From assembly GCA_017406465.1 (NCBI GenBank), contig JAFQYM010000038.1:47242-111241 (forward strand): a stretch of DNA of 64,000 bases, written 5' to 3'. The stretch is from Kiritimatiellia bacterium. GTDB lineage: Bacteria; Verrucomicrobiota; Kiritimatiellia; RFP12; UBA1067. The notes beneath the pieces were generated by a model, which saw only the letters and a program-made list of their open reading frames with translations, did not search any database and was not told the origin of the DNA. The position numbers and the translations under genes were made by a program. This document shows positions 18,228 through 26,343 of this stretch, piece after piece; positions within the stretch are counted from its first letter, which is position 1; each line of letters starts with the position of its first letter.

Positions 18228-19413
18228 GCTTGAAGAACTTCTTCAGGGCCGCGACCTTGTCAGTCTTTTCCCAGGGGAACTTCGAGCGCCCGAAGTGGCC
18301 GTAGGCGGCTGTGTCTTCGTACTTCCAGCCCTTGGGCGAGAGAAGCCCGAGATCTTTGATGAGCTCGTAGGGACGGAAGTCGAACACCTTTCCAGAAGCG
18401 AGCATCTTCTCAAGCTGTTCATCTGTGACGTTGTGCGCCGTCTTGAACGTCTTGACGCAGAAGCTCACTGGCCTATCGACGCCGATCGCGTATGCGACTT
18501 GGATCTGGCAGCGGTCTGCAAGGCCGGCGGCGACGATGTTCTTCGCCGCATAGCGCGCGTAATATGCCGCGGAGCGGTCGACTTTCGACGGATCCTTGCC
18601 CGAGAAAGCGCCGCCGCCGTGCGCGGCCATTCCGCCGTAGGTGTCGACGATGATCTTGCGGCCTGTGAGCCCAGAGTCGCCGCACGGCCCGCCGATGACG
18701 AACTTGCCTGTCGGGTTGATGAAGAACTTCGTCTTTGGCGTGAGAAGGCCAGTCTTCGAGAGGTAGTTCGTTGCGAGCTTCTTGATTTCGTCGTAGTGCT
18801 TTTTCGTCGCCCCCGCCTCGGTAGTCTGGTGGGAGATGACTACGGTGTCGATTGCAACTGGACGGCCGTCTTCGTAGACGACGGAAAGCTGGCTCTTCGA
18901 GTCGGGGCGAAGCCACGAATACTTCTTGTCTGTCTTGCGGAGCTTCGCGAACATCTTGAGGAGCTCGTGCGAATAGACTATCGCGGCGGGCATGAGCGAC
19001 TTCGTCTCGTTCGTCGCGTAGCCGAACATCATTCCCTGGTCGCCCGCTCCCTGCTTTTCCTTCTTCCTGCGCGAGACGCCCTGGTTGATGTCAGGCGACT
19101 GGCCATGGAGGAAATTGTAGTACTTGAACGTCGCGTCGGCGAAATGTTCTTCGGGGATCGTGTAGCCGATTTTCTTTGCTACGCGGCGCGCAATTGCCTC
19201 GGTGTCGATTTTCTTGAAGTCCTTGCACGTTATTTCGCCCACGTTGACGACAACATCGGGGCCAACTGTCGTCTCGCATGCGACATGGGCGCCTTTGTCT
19301 TTTGCGAGGCACGCGTCGAGGATTGCATCGGAGATTTGGTCTGCCACTTTGTCGGGATGTCCTTCCGAGACGGACTCAGACGTAAAAACGTGGCGATGAT
19401 TCTTCTTGGTCAT
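18217..19413 (-). CDS. metK: S-adenosylmethionine synthetase
   Basis: Makes SAM from methionine and ATP. Full length (398 residues from the preferred start) with all hallmarks: FTSESVSEGHPDKVADQISD, GDQGMMFGYA, the GGPCGDSGLTGRKIIVDTYG region, GGGAFSGKDPSKVDRSAAY and the C-terminal GHFGR. ATG at 19413 is preferred over the ATG two codons upstream because AGGGA lies 6 nt before it. The hemW start overlaps its end, so both are likely on one transcript; SAM supply and a radical SAM protein make a plausible pair. The leader is described separately. Confidence 0.97.
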   Translation of the reverse strand: MTKKNHRHVFTSESVSEGHPDKVADQISDAILDACLAKDKGAHVACETTVGPDVVVNVGEITCKDFKKIDTEAIARRVAKKIGYTIPEEHFADATFKYYNFLHGQSPDINQGVSRRKKEKQGAGDQGMMFGYATNETKSLMPAAIVYSHELLKMFAKLRKTDKKYSWLRPDSKSQLSVVYEDGRPVAIDTVVISHQTTEAGATKKHYDEIKKLATNYLSKTGLLTPKTKFFINPTGKFVIGGPCGDSGLTGRKIIVDTYGGMAAHGGGAFSGKDPSKVDRSAAYYARYAAKNIVAAGLADRCQIQVAYAIGVDRPVSFCVKTFKTAHNVTDEQLEKMLASGKVFDFRPYELIKDLGLLSPKGWKYEDTAAYGHFGRSKFPWEKTDKVAALKKFFKLGR

Positions 19414-19500
19414 TTTCATTCCCTGTAGACTTTCTTTCTGTCACACGCCGAGCACCATGCCCGGACGTCACAGACTGAAATGAGTGCCGCATATTATATC
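19414..19500 (-). promoter_or_regulatory. metK promoter and leader
   Basis: On the minus strand TGA-TATAAT (19498-19493) gives a leader of about 75 nt. The leader contains a 7-bp hairpin with arms CCGGGCA / TGCTCGG. I do not recognise any known SAM or SAH riboswitch consensus in it. Confidence 0.5.
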
Positions 19501-19900
19501 ATAAATGCCGCCGCCTTAATGATAGCTCCACCGCCAACTTCGCCGCGCCGCCCGACGGCTCGCGGGGCTCTCGTTCGGCTCCAGGCTCGCGACGGCTCTC
19601 GCACATCAGACAAATAACCGTATTCAGCCTGCCGTGCCTCGGCGTCTATCACTGGTTGCGTACGCAAGTCACTCTTACGCCTGCGACCTTCCGCCTGCCT
19701 CACCCGCGACCATCGGCTCGGCTTGGCTCAGAGGCCGGAGAGCCGACTGGCGCAAACTGCGGGTTGGTATCCCCCGAACGAAGTGAGCCGCGAAGCGGGC
19801 GCTATGCGGGGTGCGAGCAGGTCGGGCGTAGGCCTCTGTTATAGCCTTCGGACGCCGCCAACGAGTGAGGTAGGTGTGAGGTAGGCGTTCGTGCGGTGCT
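19501..19900. other. intergenic region with structured or repetitive DNA, no gene found
   Basis: About 400 bp between metK and hydG. Open frames on both strands are short and Arg/Pro/Ser-rich, unlike real genes here. It contains the perfect palindrome TTGCGTACGCAA near 19657. It ends (19845-19862) with CCTTCGGACGCCGCCAAC, the exact reverse complement of the left arm of the 86-bp repeat at 27183, so it is probably a composite of mobile intergenic repeats. Confidence 0.4.
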
Positions 19901-19905
19901 AATTA

Positions 19906-19914
19906 TGGTATAAT
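19906..19914 (+). promoter_or_regulatory. hydG promoter (extended -10)
   Basis: TGG-TATAAT (-10 at 19909-19914). The leader (about 40 nt) holds a small hairpin (AACGC...GCGTT, 19923-19942) followed by GGAGGA at 19943. Confidence 0.6.
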
Positions 19915-19960
19915 ATATCATTAACGCGCCGAACAGGGCGTTGGAGGAAAGTTTCAGAAC

Positions 19961-21496
19961 ATGGCGGATGTATCGAAGATAAGGAAGTTCAAGGACGCGG
20001 CGGACTATACGCGTAACTTCATTGTGCAGGAAGAGATCGACAAGTATCTCCCCGGCGGCAAGCATTTCATCGACGACGCGCAAATCTGCCGCTGCATCTC
20101 GGATATCGCCGAGAAGCCCGCAGACCCCGTGCGCGTCAGGGAAATAATCGCGAAGAGCGAGTCGACTTGCGAGACTCTGCTCCCCGAAGAGACGGCGGTG
20201 CTCATGTCCGCCGTCCACGACCCTCAGCTCTTCGCCGAGATGAGCGCAGCTGCCGACCGCATAAAGAAGAAAGTCTACGACAACCGCATCGTCGTCTTCG
20301 CGCCGCTCTACGTCGCCAACGCCTGCGTGAACGGCTGCCGCTACTGCGGCTTCCGCGAGGGCAACGCCGAGCAGAAGCGCCGCGTCCTCACGATGGACGA
20401 ACTCAAGGAGGAAATCGACGTCCTCGCCGGGCGCATCGGCCATAAGCGTCTCATCGCCGTCTACGGCGAGCATCCCACGACTTCGACAGAATATATCGCC
20501 GAGACGATCGAGACGTGCTACAACCGCCAGGTCAAGGCGCCGAAGACTGGCGCGCCCGTCGGCATCCGTCGCGTCAACGTCAATGCCGCGCCGCTCCCCG
20601 TCGAGGACTTGCGCGTTCTCAAGTCTGTCGGCATCGGCACGTTCCAGGTCTTTCAGGAGACTTATAACAGGAAGCTCTACGAGTCGATGCATCCTGCGTG
20701 GAGCGTGAAGGGCAACTACGACTGGCGCACGACGTGCTTCCACCGCTGCATGGAGGCGGGAGTAGACGATGTCGGTCTTGGCGTCCTCTACGGTCTCTGC
20801 GACTGGCGCTACGAACTTCTCGCGACCGTCATGCACGCGCGCGATCTCGAGCGCTGGTTCAACATCGGCCCGCATACGCTCTCGTTCCCGCGTCTCGAGC
20901 CCGCGAGCGGCACGAGGGTCCCCGAGGAGAGCCCGTGGCTGATCGACGACGACACTTTTGCGAAGATCATCGTCCTCGCGCGACTTTCCGTTCCCTACAC
21001 CGGGATCATCATCACCGCGCGCGAGAGCCCCGCGAGCCGCAACCGCGTCCTTGGGTACGGCATGACGCAGCTCGACTGCTCCAGCAACATCGCGATCAAG
21101 GGCTACAGCGACTTCGAGAACGAGGCGCACCAGGAGAAGGACCGCCAGCAGTTCATGCTCGGCGACACCCGCTCCCTCGACGAGATGGTTCGCTACCTCG
21201 CCTCGCGCGGCACGATCACGAGCTTCTGCACGGCGGGCTACCGCTGCGGCAGGACGGGCGGCTGCATCATGGACGCCCTCAAGACCGGGCGCGAGGGGAA
21301 GTTCTGCAAGATCAACGCGGTGCTCACTTTCCGCGAGTGGCTTGACGACTTCGCCTCTGACGAGACGCGCAAGATTGGCGATGCGCTCATCGAGAAGGAG
21401 CTTGCTGGAATAAAGGAGTGGGTCCCGAAGTTCTACCCGTCCGTGATGAAGCAGTACGAGGCCACCTGCCGCGGCGAGCGCGATTTGTTCTTCTGA
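19961..21496 (+). CDS. hydG: [FeFe]-hydrogenase maturase HydG (tyrosine lyase)
   Basis: Radical SAM enzyme that cleaves tyrosine to supply CO and CN to the H-cluster. 511 residues. The radical SAM cluster CxxxCxxC is Cys122, Cys126 and Cys129 (ACVNGCRYCGFR). Family blocks follow: YGEHPTTSTEYIAET, RRVNVNAAPL, GTFQVFQETYN, DDVGLGVLYGL, ASRNRVLGYGMTQLDCSSNI and GYSDF. The C-terminal cluster motif is usually CTAC followed by Cys 23 residues later. Here it reads CTAGYRCGRTGGC with Cys423, Gly426, Cys429 and Cys435, and the final Cys449 in place: the second cysteine is displaced. HydE, HydF and the hydrogenase are not in this window. Presence implies an anaerobic, H2-metabolising host. Confidence 0.9.
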   Translation: MADVSKIRKFKDAADYTRNFIVQEEIDKYLPGGKHFIDDAQICRCISDIAEKPADPVRVREIIAKSESTCETLLPEETAVLMSAVHDPQLFAEMSAAADRIKKKVYDNRIVVFAPLYVANACVNGCRYCGFREGNAEQKRRVLTMDELKEEIDVLAGRIGHKRLIAVYGEHPTTSTEYIAETIETCYNRQVKAPKTGAPVGIRRVNVNAAPLPVEDLRVLKSVGIGTFQVFQETYNRKLYESMHPAWSVKGNYDWRTTCFHRCMEAGVDDVGLGVLYGLCDWRYELLATVMHARDLERWFNIGPHTLSFPRLEPASGTRVPEESPWLIDDDTFAKIIVLARLSVPYTGIIITARESPASRNRVLGYGMTQLDCSSNIAIKGYSDFENEAHQEKDRQQFMLGDTRSLDEMVRYLASRGTITSFCTAGYRCGRTGGCIMDALKTGREGKFCKINAVLTFREWLDDFASDETRKIGDALIEKELAGIKEWVPKFYPSVMKQYEATCRGERDLFF

Positions 21497-21519
21497 AGAC
21501 GATTTGCCGCCGTTATTTT

Positions 21520-21528
21520 TGATATAAT
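21520..21528 (+). promoter_or_regulatory. promoter of the V-ATPase D-I-K operon (predicted leaderless)
   Basis: TGA-TATAAT (-10 at 21523-21528). The ATG at 21537 is 8 nt downstream with no Shine-Dalgarno, so the mRNA should start within 1-2 nt of the start codon. Confidence 0.6.
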
Positions 21529-21536
21529 ATCACCAA

Positions 21537-22145
21537 ATGGCCAAGGTCAAGTTAACGAAAACGGAACTCAAGGCGCAGACGGACGCGCTCAAGCGTTTCC
21601 AGCGCTTTCTGCCGATGCTTCAGCTCAAGAAGCAGCAGTTGCAGAGCGAGATTGCCGGAATAGTTGCGAAGGCCGAGGCCGTGAGCGCCAGGGAACGCGC
21701 CGTCCGCGAGGGCTTGAACAAGTGGGTCGGCCTCTTTGCTACGGACGAGTCGTCGCTTGAAGGGCTCGTCAAAGTAAAGAAGATCAATACCGGGAAGGCA
21801 AATATCGCGGGCGTCGAGATTCCAACGTTCAGCTCGGTGGACACAGATGTCCGCGAAATCGACGCCTGGGCGACTCCTGCGTGGGTAGACGATGCAGTCG
21901 AAGTCACTACTCAGATACTCTCCCTCCAGTGCGAACGCCAGGTATACGAGGAGCAGAGGCGGCTCGTCATGGAGGAGCTTCGCCAGACTTCCCAGCGCGT
22001 AAATCTTTTCGAGAAGGTCAAGATTCCCCAGTGCAAGGAGGCGATTCGAGTAATCAAGATCGCGCTTGGTGACGAGCAGACTGCTGCCGTCACGCGCGGC
22101 AAGATCGCGAAGTCGCGCGCTCCCGAAAGCGAGGTGGCGGCATGA
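21537..22145 (+). CDS. ntpD: V/A-type ATPase subunit D (central stalk)
   Basis: 202 residues, the usual length. The long antiparallel coiled coil of the rotor shaft is formed by the N-terminus (LTKTELKAQTDALKRFQRFL, then LPMLQLKKQQLQSEI) and the C-terminus (EELRQTSQRVNLFEKVKIPQ, then CKEAIRVIKIALGDEQ), as in all D subunits. It couples the catalytic A3B3 head to the membrane rotor. It is the first gene of a transcript with its own promoter. The catalytic A and B subunits and E/C subunits are not adjacent (hydG lies upstream), so the V-ATPase genes are split over at least two loci. Confidence 0.93.
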   Translation: MAKVKLTKTELKAQTDALKRFQRFLPMLQLKKQQLQSEIAGIVAKAEAVSARERAVREGLNKWVGLFATDESSLEGLVKVKKINTGKANIAGVEIPTFSSVDTDVREIDAWATPAWVDDAVEVTTQILSLQCERQVYEEQRRLVMEELRQTSQRVNLFEKVKIPQCKEAIRVIKIALGDEQTAAVTRGKIAKSRAPESEVAA

Positions 22146-23803
22146 TAGTGAAGATGCTCCATCTCGACCTCGTGTGCCTCGCCGCCGAAAAGGAGAAGAC
22201 GCTGACACAGCTTCGCGATCTCGGCGCGGTCCATCTCGATCTTTCCTCTGCGCAGGGCGCCACTGTAGCGGCGGCTAAGGGCGCCGCGGCAGACGCCGAG
22301 AAGGCGGTGCGTCTCATTCTCAAGGCGCGCGGCAAGGACAAGGGCTTGAACATCCACGAGCGTTCCGTAGCGGACATCCTCGCAATCGACGCCGATCGCG
22401 AGACGCTGAAGGCCGCTAAGGACGAGCTCGAGCGGACGATTCGCACATACGAGCCCTACGGCGATTTCGACACCGAGCTTGCGGAGCGGTTGCTGAAGGA
22501 CGTAGAAGGTTTGCGCGACGTGGTGCCGCTTCCGGAGAAGCTGCCGCCAATGAGCCTTTCGAAGATGCGCGAGAAGCTCGACCGCATTGAGAGCCGAATC
22601 ATCATAGACGTCGCGAAGCTCGCAGGCAGCGACGAGAAGGCCATCTTGAAGAAGTATCCTGCTCTTGCCGACAAGATCGCGTTCGAGGAGGCGAAGGAAC
22701 TTGTCGGCGAGCAGGGCGAGCTCGCGTATGTCTCGGGCTGGATTCCGGAGCCCGCGCGCGGCAAATTTGCCGCGGCCGTCCATGAGAATGGCTGGGGTGC
22801 GCTTCTTCGGGAGCCAGCCGATGGCGAGATTCCTCCGACGCTCATCGATCCGCCGAAACTCTTCCGTCCGGTGACGGCTCTCTTCTCCGGGCTTGGCATC
22901 GCGCCCGCCTACACGGAGTCTGACGTGTCGGTTCCGTTCTTCTGCTATTTCACTATCTTCTTCGCGATGCTCGTCGGCGACGGCGGCTATGGCGCCTTGA
23001 TTCTCGCGCTCACGATCTTCGGGTGGTTCAAGACGCGCAATCAGCGTACGCTTGTCGCAAAGAGCTGGCTGACTCTCCTTACCGTCTTTTCGTCTGCGAC
23101 GGTTCTCTGGGGGCTTCTTTCGAACACCTGGTTTGGCGCGGGGATTCCGTGGTGCGCCGACTGGCCGACAGTAAAGTGGCTCGCCGATCCAAGTTACAAG
23201 AACATGATGCTTCTCTGCTTTACGATCGGCGTCTCCCACCTGATGATTGCGCGAATCTGGACTGGAATCACGATTATAAACGACCGTCGCTGCCTCGCGC
23301 AGTTCGGCTGGGCCGGAGTCGTCCTCTTTATGTATCTCGTCACGAACTCCATCGTCGGAATATTCTCCGGCATACCGACATGGGCGTTTTGGATGTTCGG
23401 GGTATCACTCGTCCTCGTCTTCGGCTTCACGCTGAAGGGCGACGAGCTGAAGACTCGCGGCGTCGAGCTCGGCATGCTGCCGCTCAACATCATGAGCGCG
23501 CTTGGCGACGTAATCTCGTATGTCCGCCTTTTTGCGGTCGGGCTCGCTTCCGTCAAGGTCGCCGAGAACTTCAACGACATGGCGCTTTCGATCTTTAACT
23601 GCACCGATATGGTCTGGCTAAAACCGGTTACCGCTATCGGCATGATCCTTGTTCTCCTTATTGGCCACGGGCTCAATTTCGCCATGGCGGGTCTCTCAAT
23701 TCTCGTCCACGCGGTGCGACTCAACACCCTCGAGTTCTCGAACCACAAAGGCGTGACTTGGGCGGGATATGCGTTTAGTCCGTTCCGCAAAACCTCCACT
23801 TGA
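22142..23803 (+). CDS. ntpI: V/A-type ATPase subunit I (membrane stator, a-subunit homologue)
   Basis: 553 residues, slightly short for the family (600-660). The N-terminal cytoplasmic half is helical and charged. The C-terminal half, from about residue 265 (FCYFTIFFAMLVGDGGYGAL), has seven or so transmembrane helices with the family landmarks VGDGGYG, RLFAVGLASVKVAENFN (carrying the essential arginine of the ion half-channels) and LIGHGLNFAMAGLSILVHAV, then RLNTLEF. The start overlaps the stop of ntpD (ATGA). A 46-bp gap with a CCACTTG/ACCACC tract separates it from ntpK. Confidence 0.92.
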   Translation: MIVKMLHLDLVCLAAEKEKTLTQLRDLGAVHLDLSSAQGATVAAAKGAAADAEKAVRLILKARGKDKGLNIHERSVADILAIDADRETLKAAKDELERTIRTYEPYGDFDTELAERLLKDVEGLRDVVPLPEKLPPMSLSKMREKLDRIESRIIIDVAKLAGSDEKAILKKYPALADKIAFEEAKELVGEQGELAYVSGWIPEPARGKFAAAVHENGWGALLREPADGEIPPTLIDPPKLFRPVTALFSGLGIAPAYTESDVSVPFFCYFTIFFAMLVGDGGYGALILALTIFGWFKTRNQRTLVAKSWLTLLTVFSSATVLWGLLSNTWFGAGIPWCADWPTVKWLADPSYKNMMLLCFTIGVSHLMIARIWTGITIINDRRCLAQFGWAGVVLFMYLVTNSIVGIFSGIPTWAFWMFGVSLVLVFGFTLKGDELKTRGVELGMLPLNIMSALGDVISYVRLFAVGLASVKVAENFNDMALSIFNCTDMVWLKPVTAIGMILVLLIGHGLNFAMAGLSILVHAVRLNTLEFSNHKGVTWAGYAFSPFRKTST

Positions 23804-23849
23804 CCACCAAACCATCTAACCACTTAAACAACACAGAAGGGAAAACAAA

Positions 23850-24302
23850 ATGAACGAAGCAGCATTGGTCATCGCGGGCGCAGTCGCCTGCTTGGGAATG
23901 AGCGCCGCAGGTTCGGCGTTCGGCACCGGTTTCGCCGCGTCCGCCGCGGTCGGGGCATGGAAGAAGTGCTATGCGGCTGGCAAGCCCGCGCCGTTCATTC
24001 TACTCGGTCTCGTAGGTGCGCCCATCACGCAGACCCTGTACGGAATGATTCTCATGTTCATCATGTTCATGAAGCGCGACATCGCCGGTGCCGGAGTTCC
24101 CTGCATCATCCTCGGCATCTTCGCCGGGCTCGGCATCGGGCTTTCCGCGCTCTTCCAGGGTCGTGCCGCAGCAGCAGCTTGCGACGCGCAGGGCGAGACT
24201 GGGCAGGGCCTCACGAACTACTTCGGCGCGCTCGGCATCGTCGAGACGGTCGCCATTTTCACGATGGTCTTCGCGATCATCGCGATCATGTTCATCAAGT
24301 AA
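23850..24302 (+). CDS. ntpK: V-type ATPase subunit K (c-ring proteolipid), Na+-type ligand set
   Basis: 150 residues forming two helical hairpins (four TM segments), the 16-kDa double-hairpin form. The ion-carrying glutamate is Glu132 (GIVETVAIF) and the first hairpin has no second carboxylate. Thr60, Gln61 and Tyr64 (GAPITQTLYG) and Gln103 (LFQGRAAAA) occupy the positions of the Thr64, Gln65, Tyr68 and Gln110 residues that bind Na+ in Enterococcus hirae NtpK. From this I infer Na+ rather than H+ coupling, in keeping with the Na+/sugar symporter at 38754. GAAGGGAA lies upstream of the start. Confidence 0.93.
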   Translation: MNEAALVIAGAVACLGMSAAGSAFGTGFAASAAVGAWKKCYAAGKPAPFILLGLVGAPITQTLYGMILMFIMFMKRDIAGAGVPCIILGIFAGLGIGLSALFQGRAAAAACDAQGETGQGLTNYFGALGIVETVAIFTMVFAIIAIMFIK

Positions 24303-26099
24303 ATGCGGCTCAGGCCGAAACACGCCTGGTTCCTCGCCTTCGTCGCAATCTTCGCGGCGTTGGTGGGGTTCGTTTTCTGGGGGACGTGGAGCCCAGAGAT
24401 GGTGCCGGTGATGCCGGACTGTCCGACGTCGTACCCGACGCACTGGTTTCGCGACTGGCTGCGCGGCTGGCTTGAGAACGGTAAGTTCGTGCCTGCCACC
24501 GTAATCAACTGGATAGGGAGCCCTTATCTCTGGACGGAGTTCCAGTACGCGTTCGCCGCGTTTATGTCGGCGCTTGGAATGGTGTATTTCCTTCGGGGAA
24601 GAGGGCTTCCCCGAGTCGCGGCTTACGGCGCTGGGCTTTTGCTTGCGTTCTCGGGCTACTGGTTCACGCTCTTTTCGGCGGGGCACCTCGGCTGGTTCCA
24701 GTGGATGACCTACGGTGTTTTCGTTTTCGGCCTCATCGACCGTGCGCTTGAGAAGGGCAAACCGCGCCACTGGCTTTTGCTTGGCGCATGTCTTGCATGG
24801 GGCTCGATGCACCAGCCCGACTTGTGGTTGCTCTTCTCGGCTTTTTCTGGGATTTACTTTGTTTTCCGACTTGTGGTCGTCCTTCGTGGTCGTGTGGTGG
24901 CGGCACGTTCCGAACTTGCCTCGGTGGTGCCTGCTGAAAACGGTGCTTTTTCGCCCGCCGGCAGGACTCTTCTGGTGGTGCGGCCTGCGCTCGTGTCCAT
25001 TGTGAAAGGCTCTTTACTTGCTCTTGTGTCGCTTCTCGTGATTGGTGGGGCGAGCTTTAGAAGCGCGTTCGTGAACGACCTTGCTGGACGCGACAAGCAG
25101 ATTGAGGAAGGGCAGACCGTCGCTGCAAACGCCGCGAAGGACGATGCCGAGAAGCGTTGGATATTCGTCACCAACTGGTCGATGCCGCCTGAAGCGACAA
25201 AAGAGTTCTGGCATGCCGGGATTGAAGGTGACACGAGCTGTCCAATGACGCTTGCGATAGGTCAGAAGCGCGGCAATGGAATTCGTCAGTATACCGGGAG
25301 GCTCGGTCGTCCGCTTGGCGCGAAACAGGGCAACTACCGCCAGCACTCGCTCTATGTCGGGTGGGTGACGTGCTTTCTTGCGGTTCTTGGACTTCTCTCG
25401 GCGCTGCTGCCCTGGTTGCGAGACGCTGGACACGAGACTCGCGCGACAGGCGATGGCCAACAGTCGACAATGGACAGTCCGTCTAACACTAATAATTCGG
25501 CAATCATCTTTTTCGCCGTTTCGGCCGTTGTTTTCTGGTTGTTCTCGATGGGGCGCTACTGCGAGCCTGTCTACCGTCTTGTCTATGCGTTGCCCTTCGG
25601 CGACTACTTGAGAGCGCCGGTCAAGTGGCATCACCTCACCGAGTTCTGCCTTTGCGTCCTGGCGGGGTATGGGCTTGCTATGCTGCGCTTCCGTTTTGTG
25701 CCGTCTGCCCTGCGCAAAGCATCGCCAGATTCTTCGCCAGCTGCCAATCGTGCGGCGCTCATCGCTACAAGTCTGGTCGCCATGTGGGTTGTTATCGGGT
25801 TGACTCATCTTGTTCCGAATGCCCGCCTCTATTGCGCGCCGCATCGCGCCGACGCGGACATGCAGTTTGTCGACGGGCGCATGCTGCAGGATCCGCGCGG
25901 CGTAGCGCAGCTCAACCAGATGCGCGCGCGCGTCCTTGGCACCTATCAGGGTGCGGCGCTTATCGAAGTGCCGAAGAAGAAGCCGAAGGACGAGCCCGCG
26001 CCTGAGCTGCCGAGCCCGCAGCCAATGACTCTCGCGCTTGGAATTCTCTCTTTAGTCGGCACTCTTGCCGTTGGTGCGTACGGGATCAAGAAGTCATGA
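24303..26099 (+). CDS. polytopic membrane protein, YfhO/GT-C-like
   Basis: 598 residues starting directly after the ntpK stop. It has ten or more transmembrane helices, with a first luminal loop holding WFRDWLRGWLENGKFVP and INWIGSPYLWTEFQYA, as in YfhO-type lipid-linked-sugar glycosyltransferases of the GT-C fold. A soluble segment lies between helices (about 245-345), and a further loop carries ETRATGDGQQSTMDS. Two period-8-to-9 tracts (24870-24900 and 25459-25478) lie inside the coding sequence and encode low-complexity loops. It overlaps the acyl carrier protein gene by ATGA. Its function with the ATPase operon is unknown. Confidence 0.55.
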   Translation: MRLRPKHAWFLAFVAIFAALVGFVFWGTWSPEMVPVMPDCPTSYPTHWFRDWLRGWLENGKFVPATVINWIGSPYLWTEFQYAFAAFMSALGMVYFLRGRGLPRVAAYGAGLLLAFSGYWFTLFSAGHLGWFQWMTYGVFVFGLIDRALEKGKPRHWLLLGACLAWGSMHQPDLWLLFSAFSGIYFVFRLVVVLRGRVVAARSELASVVPAENGAFSPAGRTLLVVRPALVSIVKGSLLALVSLLVIGGASFRSAFVNDLAGRDKQIEEGQTVAANAAKDDAEKRWIFVTNWSMPPEATKEFWHAGIEGDTSCPMTLAIGQKRGNGIRQYTGRLGRPLGAKQGNYRQHSLYVGWVTCFLAVLGLLSALLPWLRDAGHETRATGDGQQSTMDSPSNTNNSAIIFFAVSAVVFWLFSMGRYCEPVYRLVYALPFGDYLRAPVKWHHLTEFCLCVLAGYGLAMLRFRFVPSALRKASPDSSPAANRAALIATSLVAMWVVIGLTHLVPNARLYCAPHRADADMQFVDGRMLQDPRGVAQLNQMRARVLGTYQGAALIEVPKKKPKDEPAPELPSPQPMTLALGILSLVGTLAVGAYGIKKS

Positions 26100-26335
26100 G
26101 TCCGGCAGAGGTGTTTTCTGATCTGACGCGGCGCGAGGAGTTCTTTGTGCTTGCGGCGCGTATTTTCGGGGTCGCGCGCGGCGAAATTGACGGCGCGACC
26201 GCCTACGAGTCGATCCCGGGGTGGGACAGCGTGAACCACTTGCGCCTTGTGATGGAAACGGAACGCGAGTTTGGCGTCAAGTATCCACTTGAGAGGATTC
26301 CATCGCTAATGACGCTCAAAGACTTTCTTTCATAG
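26096..26335 (+). CDS. acyl carrier protein-like protein
   Basis: 79 residues with the four-helix ACP pattern. The phosphopantetheine attachment site is Ser45 in PGWDSVNHLRLV (family: G-x-D-S-x-x-x-x-x-L), followed by the acidic helix METEREFGVKYPLERIP. It is distinct from fatty-acid ACP (which has GADSLDTVEL), so it is more likely a specialised carrier for an amino-acid or acyl modification. It is coupled by ATGA to the YfhO-like membrane protein, which suggests the two act together, for example in acylating a cell-surface polymer. That pairing is inference. Confidence 0.75.
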   Translation: MSPAEVFSDLTRREEFFVLAARIFGVARGEIDGATAYESIPGWDSVNHLRLVMETEREFGVKYPLERIPSLMTLKDFLS

Positions 26336-26343
26336 GAGGTATT

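Noticed and set aside
18295..19428. 377-codon open frame antisense to metK
   Set aside because: metK is complete and conserved on the other strand; the antisense translation has no recognisable domain.
19414..19492. SAM riboswitch in the metK leader
   Set aside because: A small hairpin exists, but none of the conserved loops of the known SAM or SAH riboswitch classes can be found; a covariance search would be needed.
19656..19844. 62-codon frame in the metK-hydG gap
   Set aside because: Pro/Arg/Ser-rich with no ribosome site; more likely part of an intergenic repeat.
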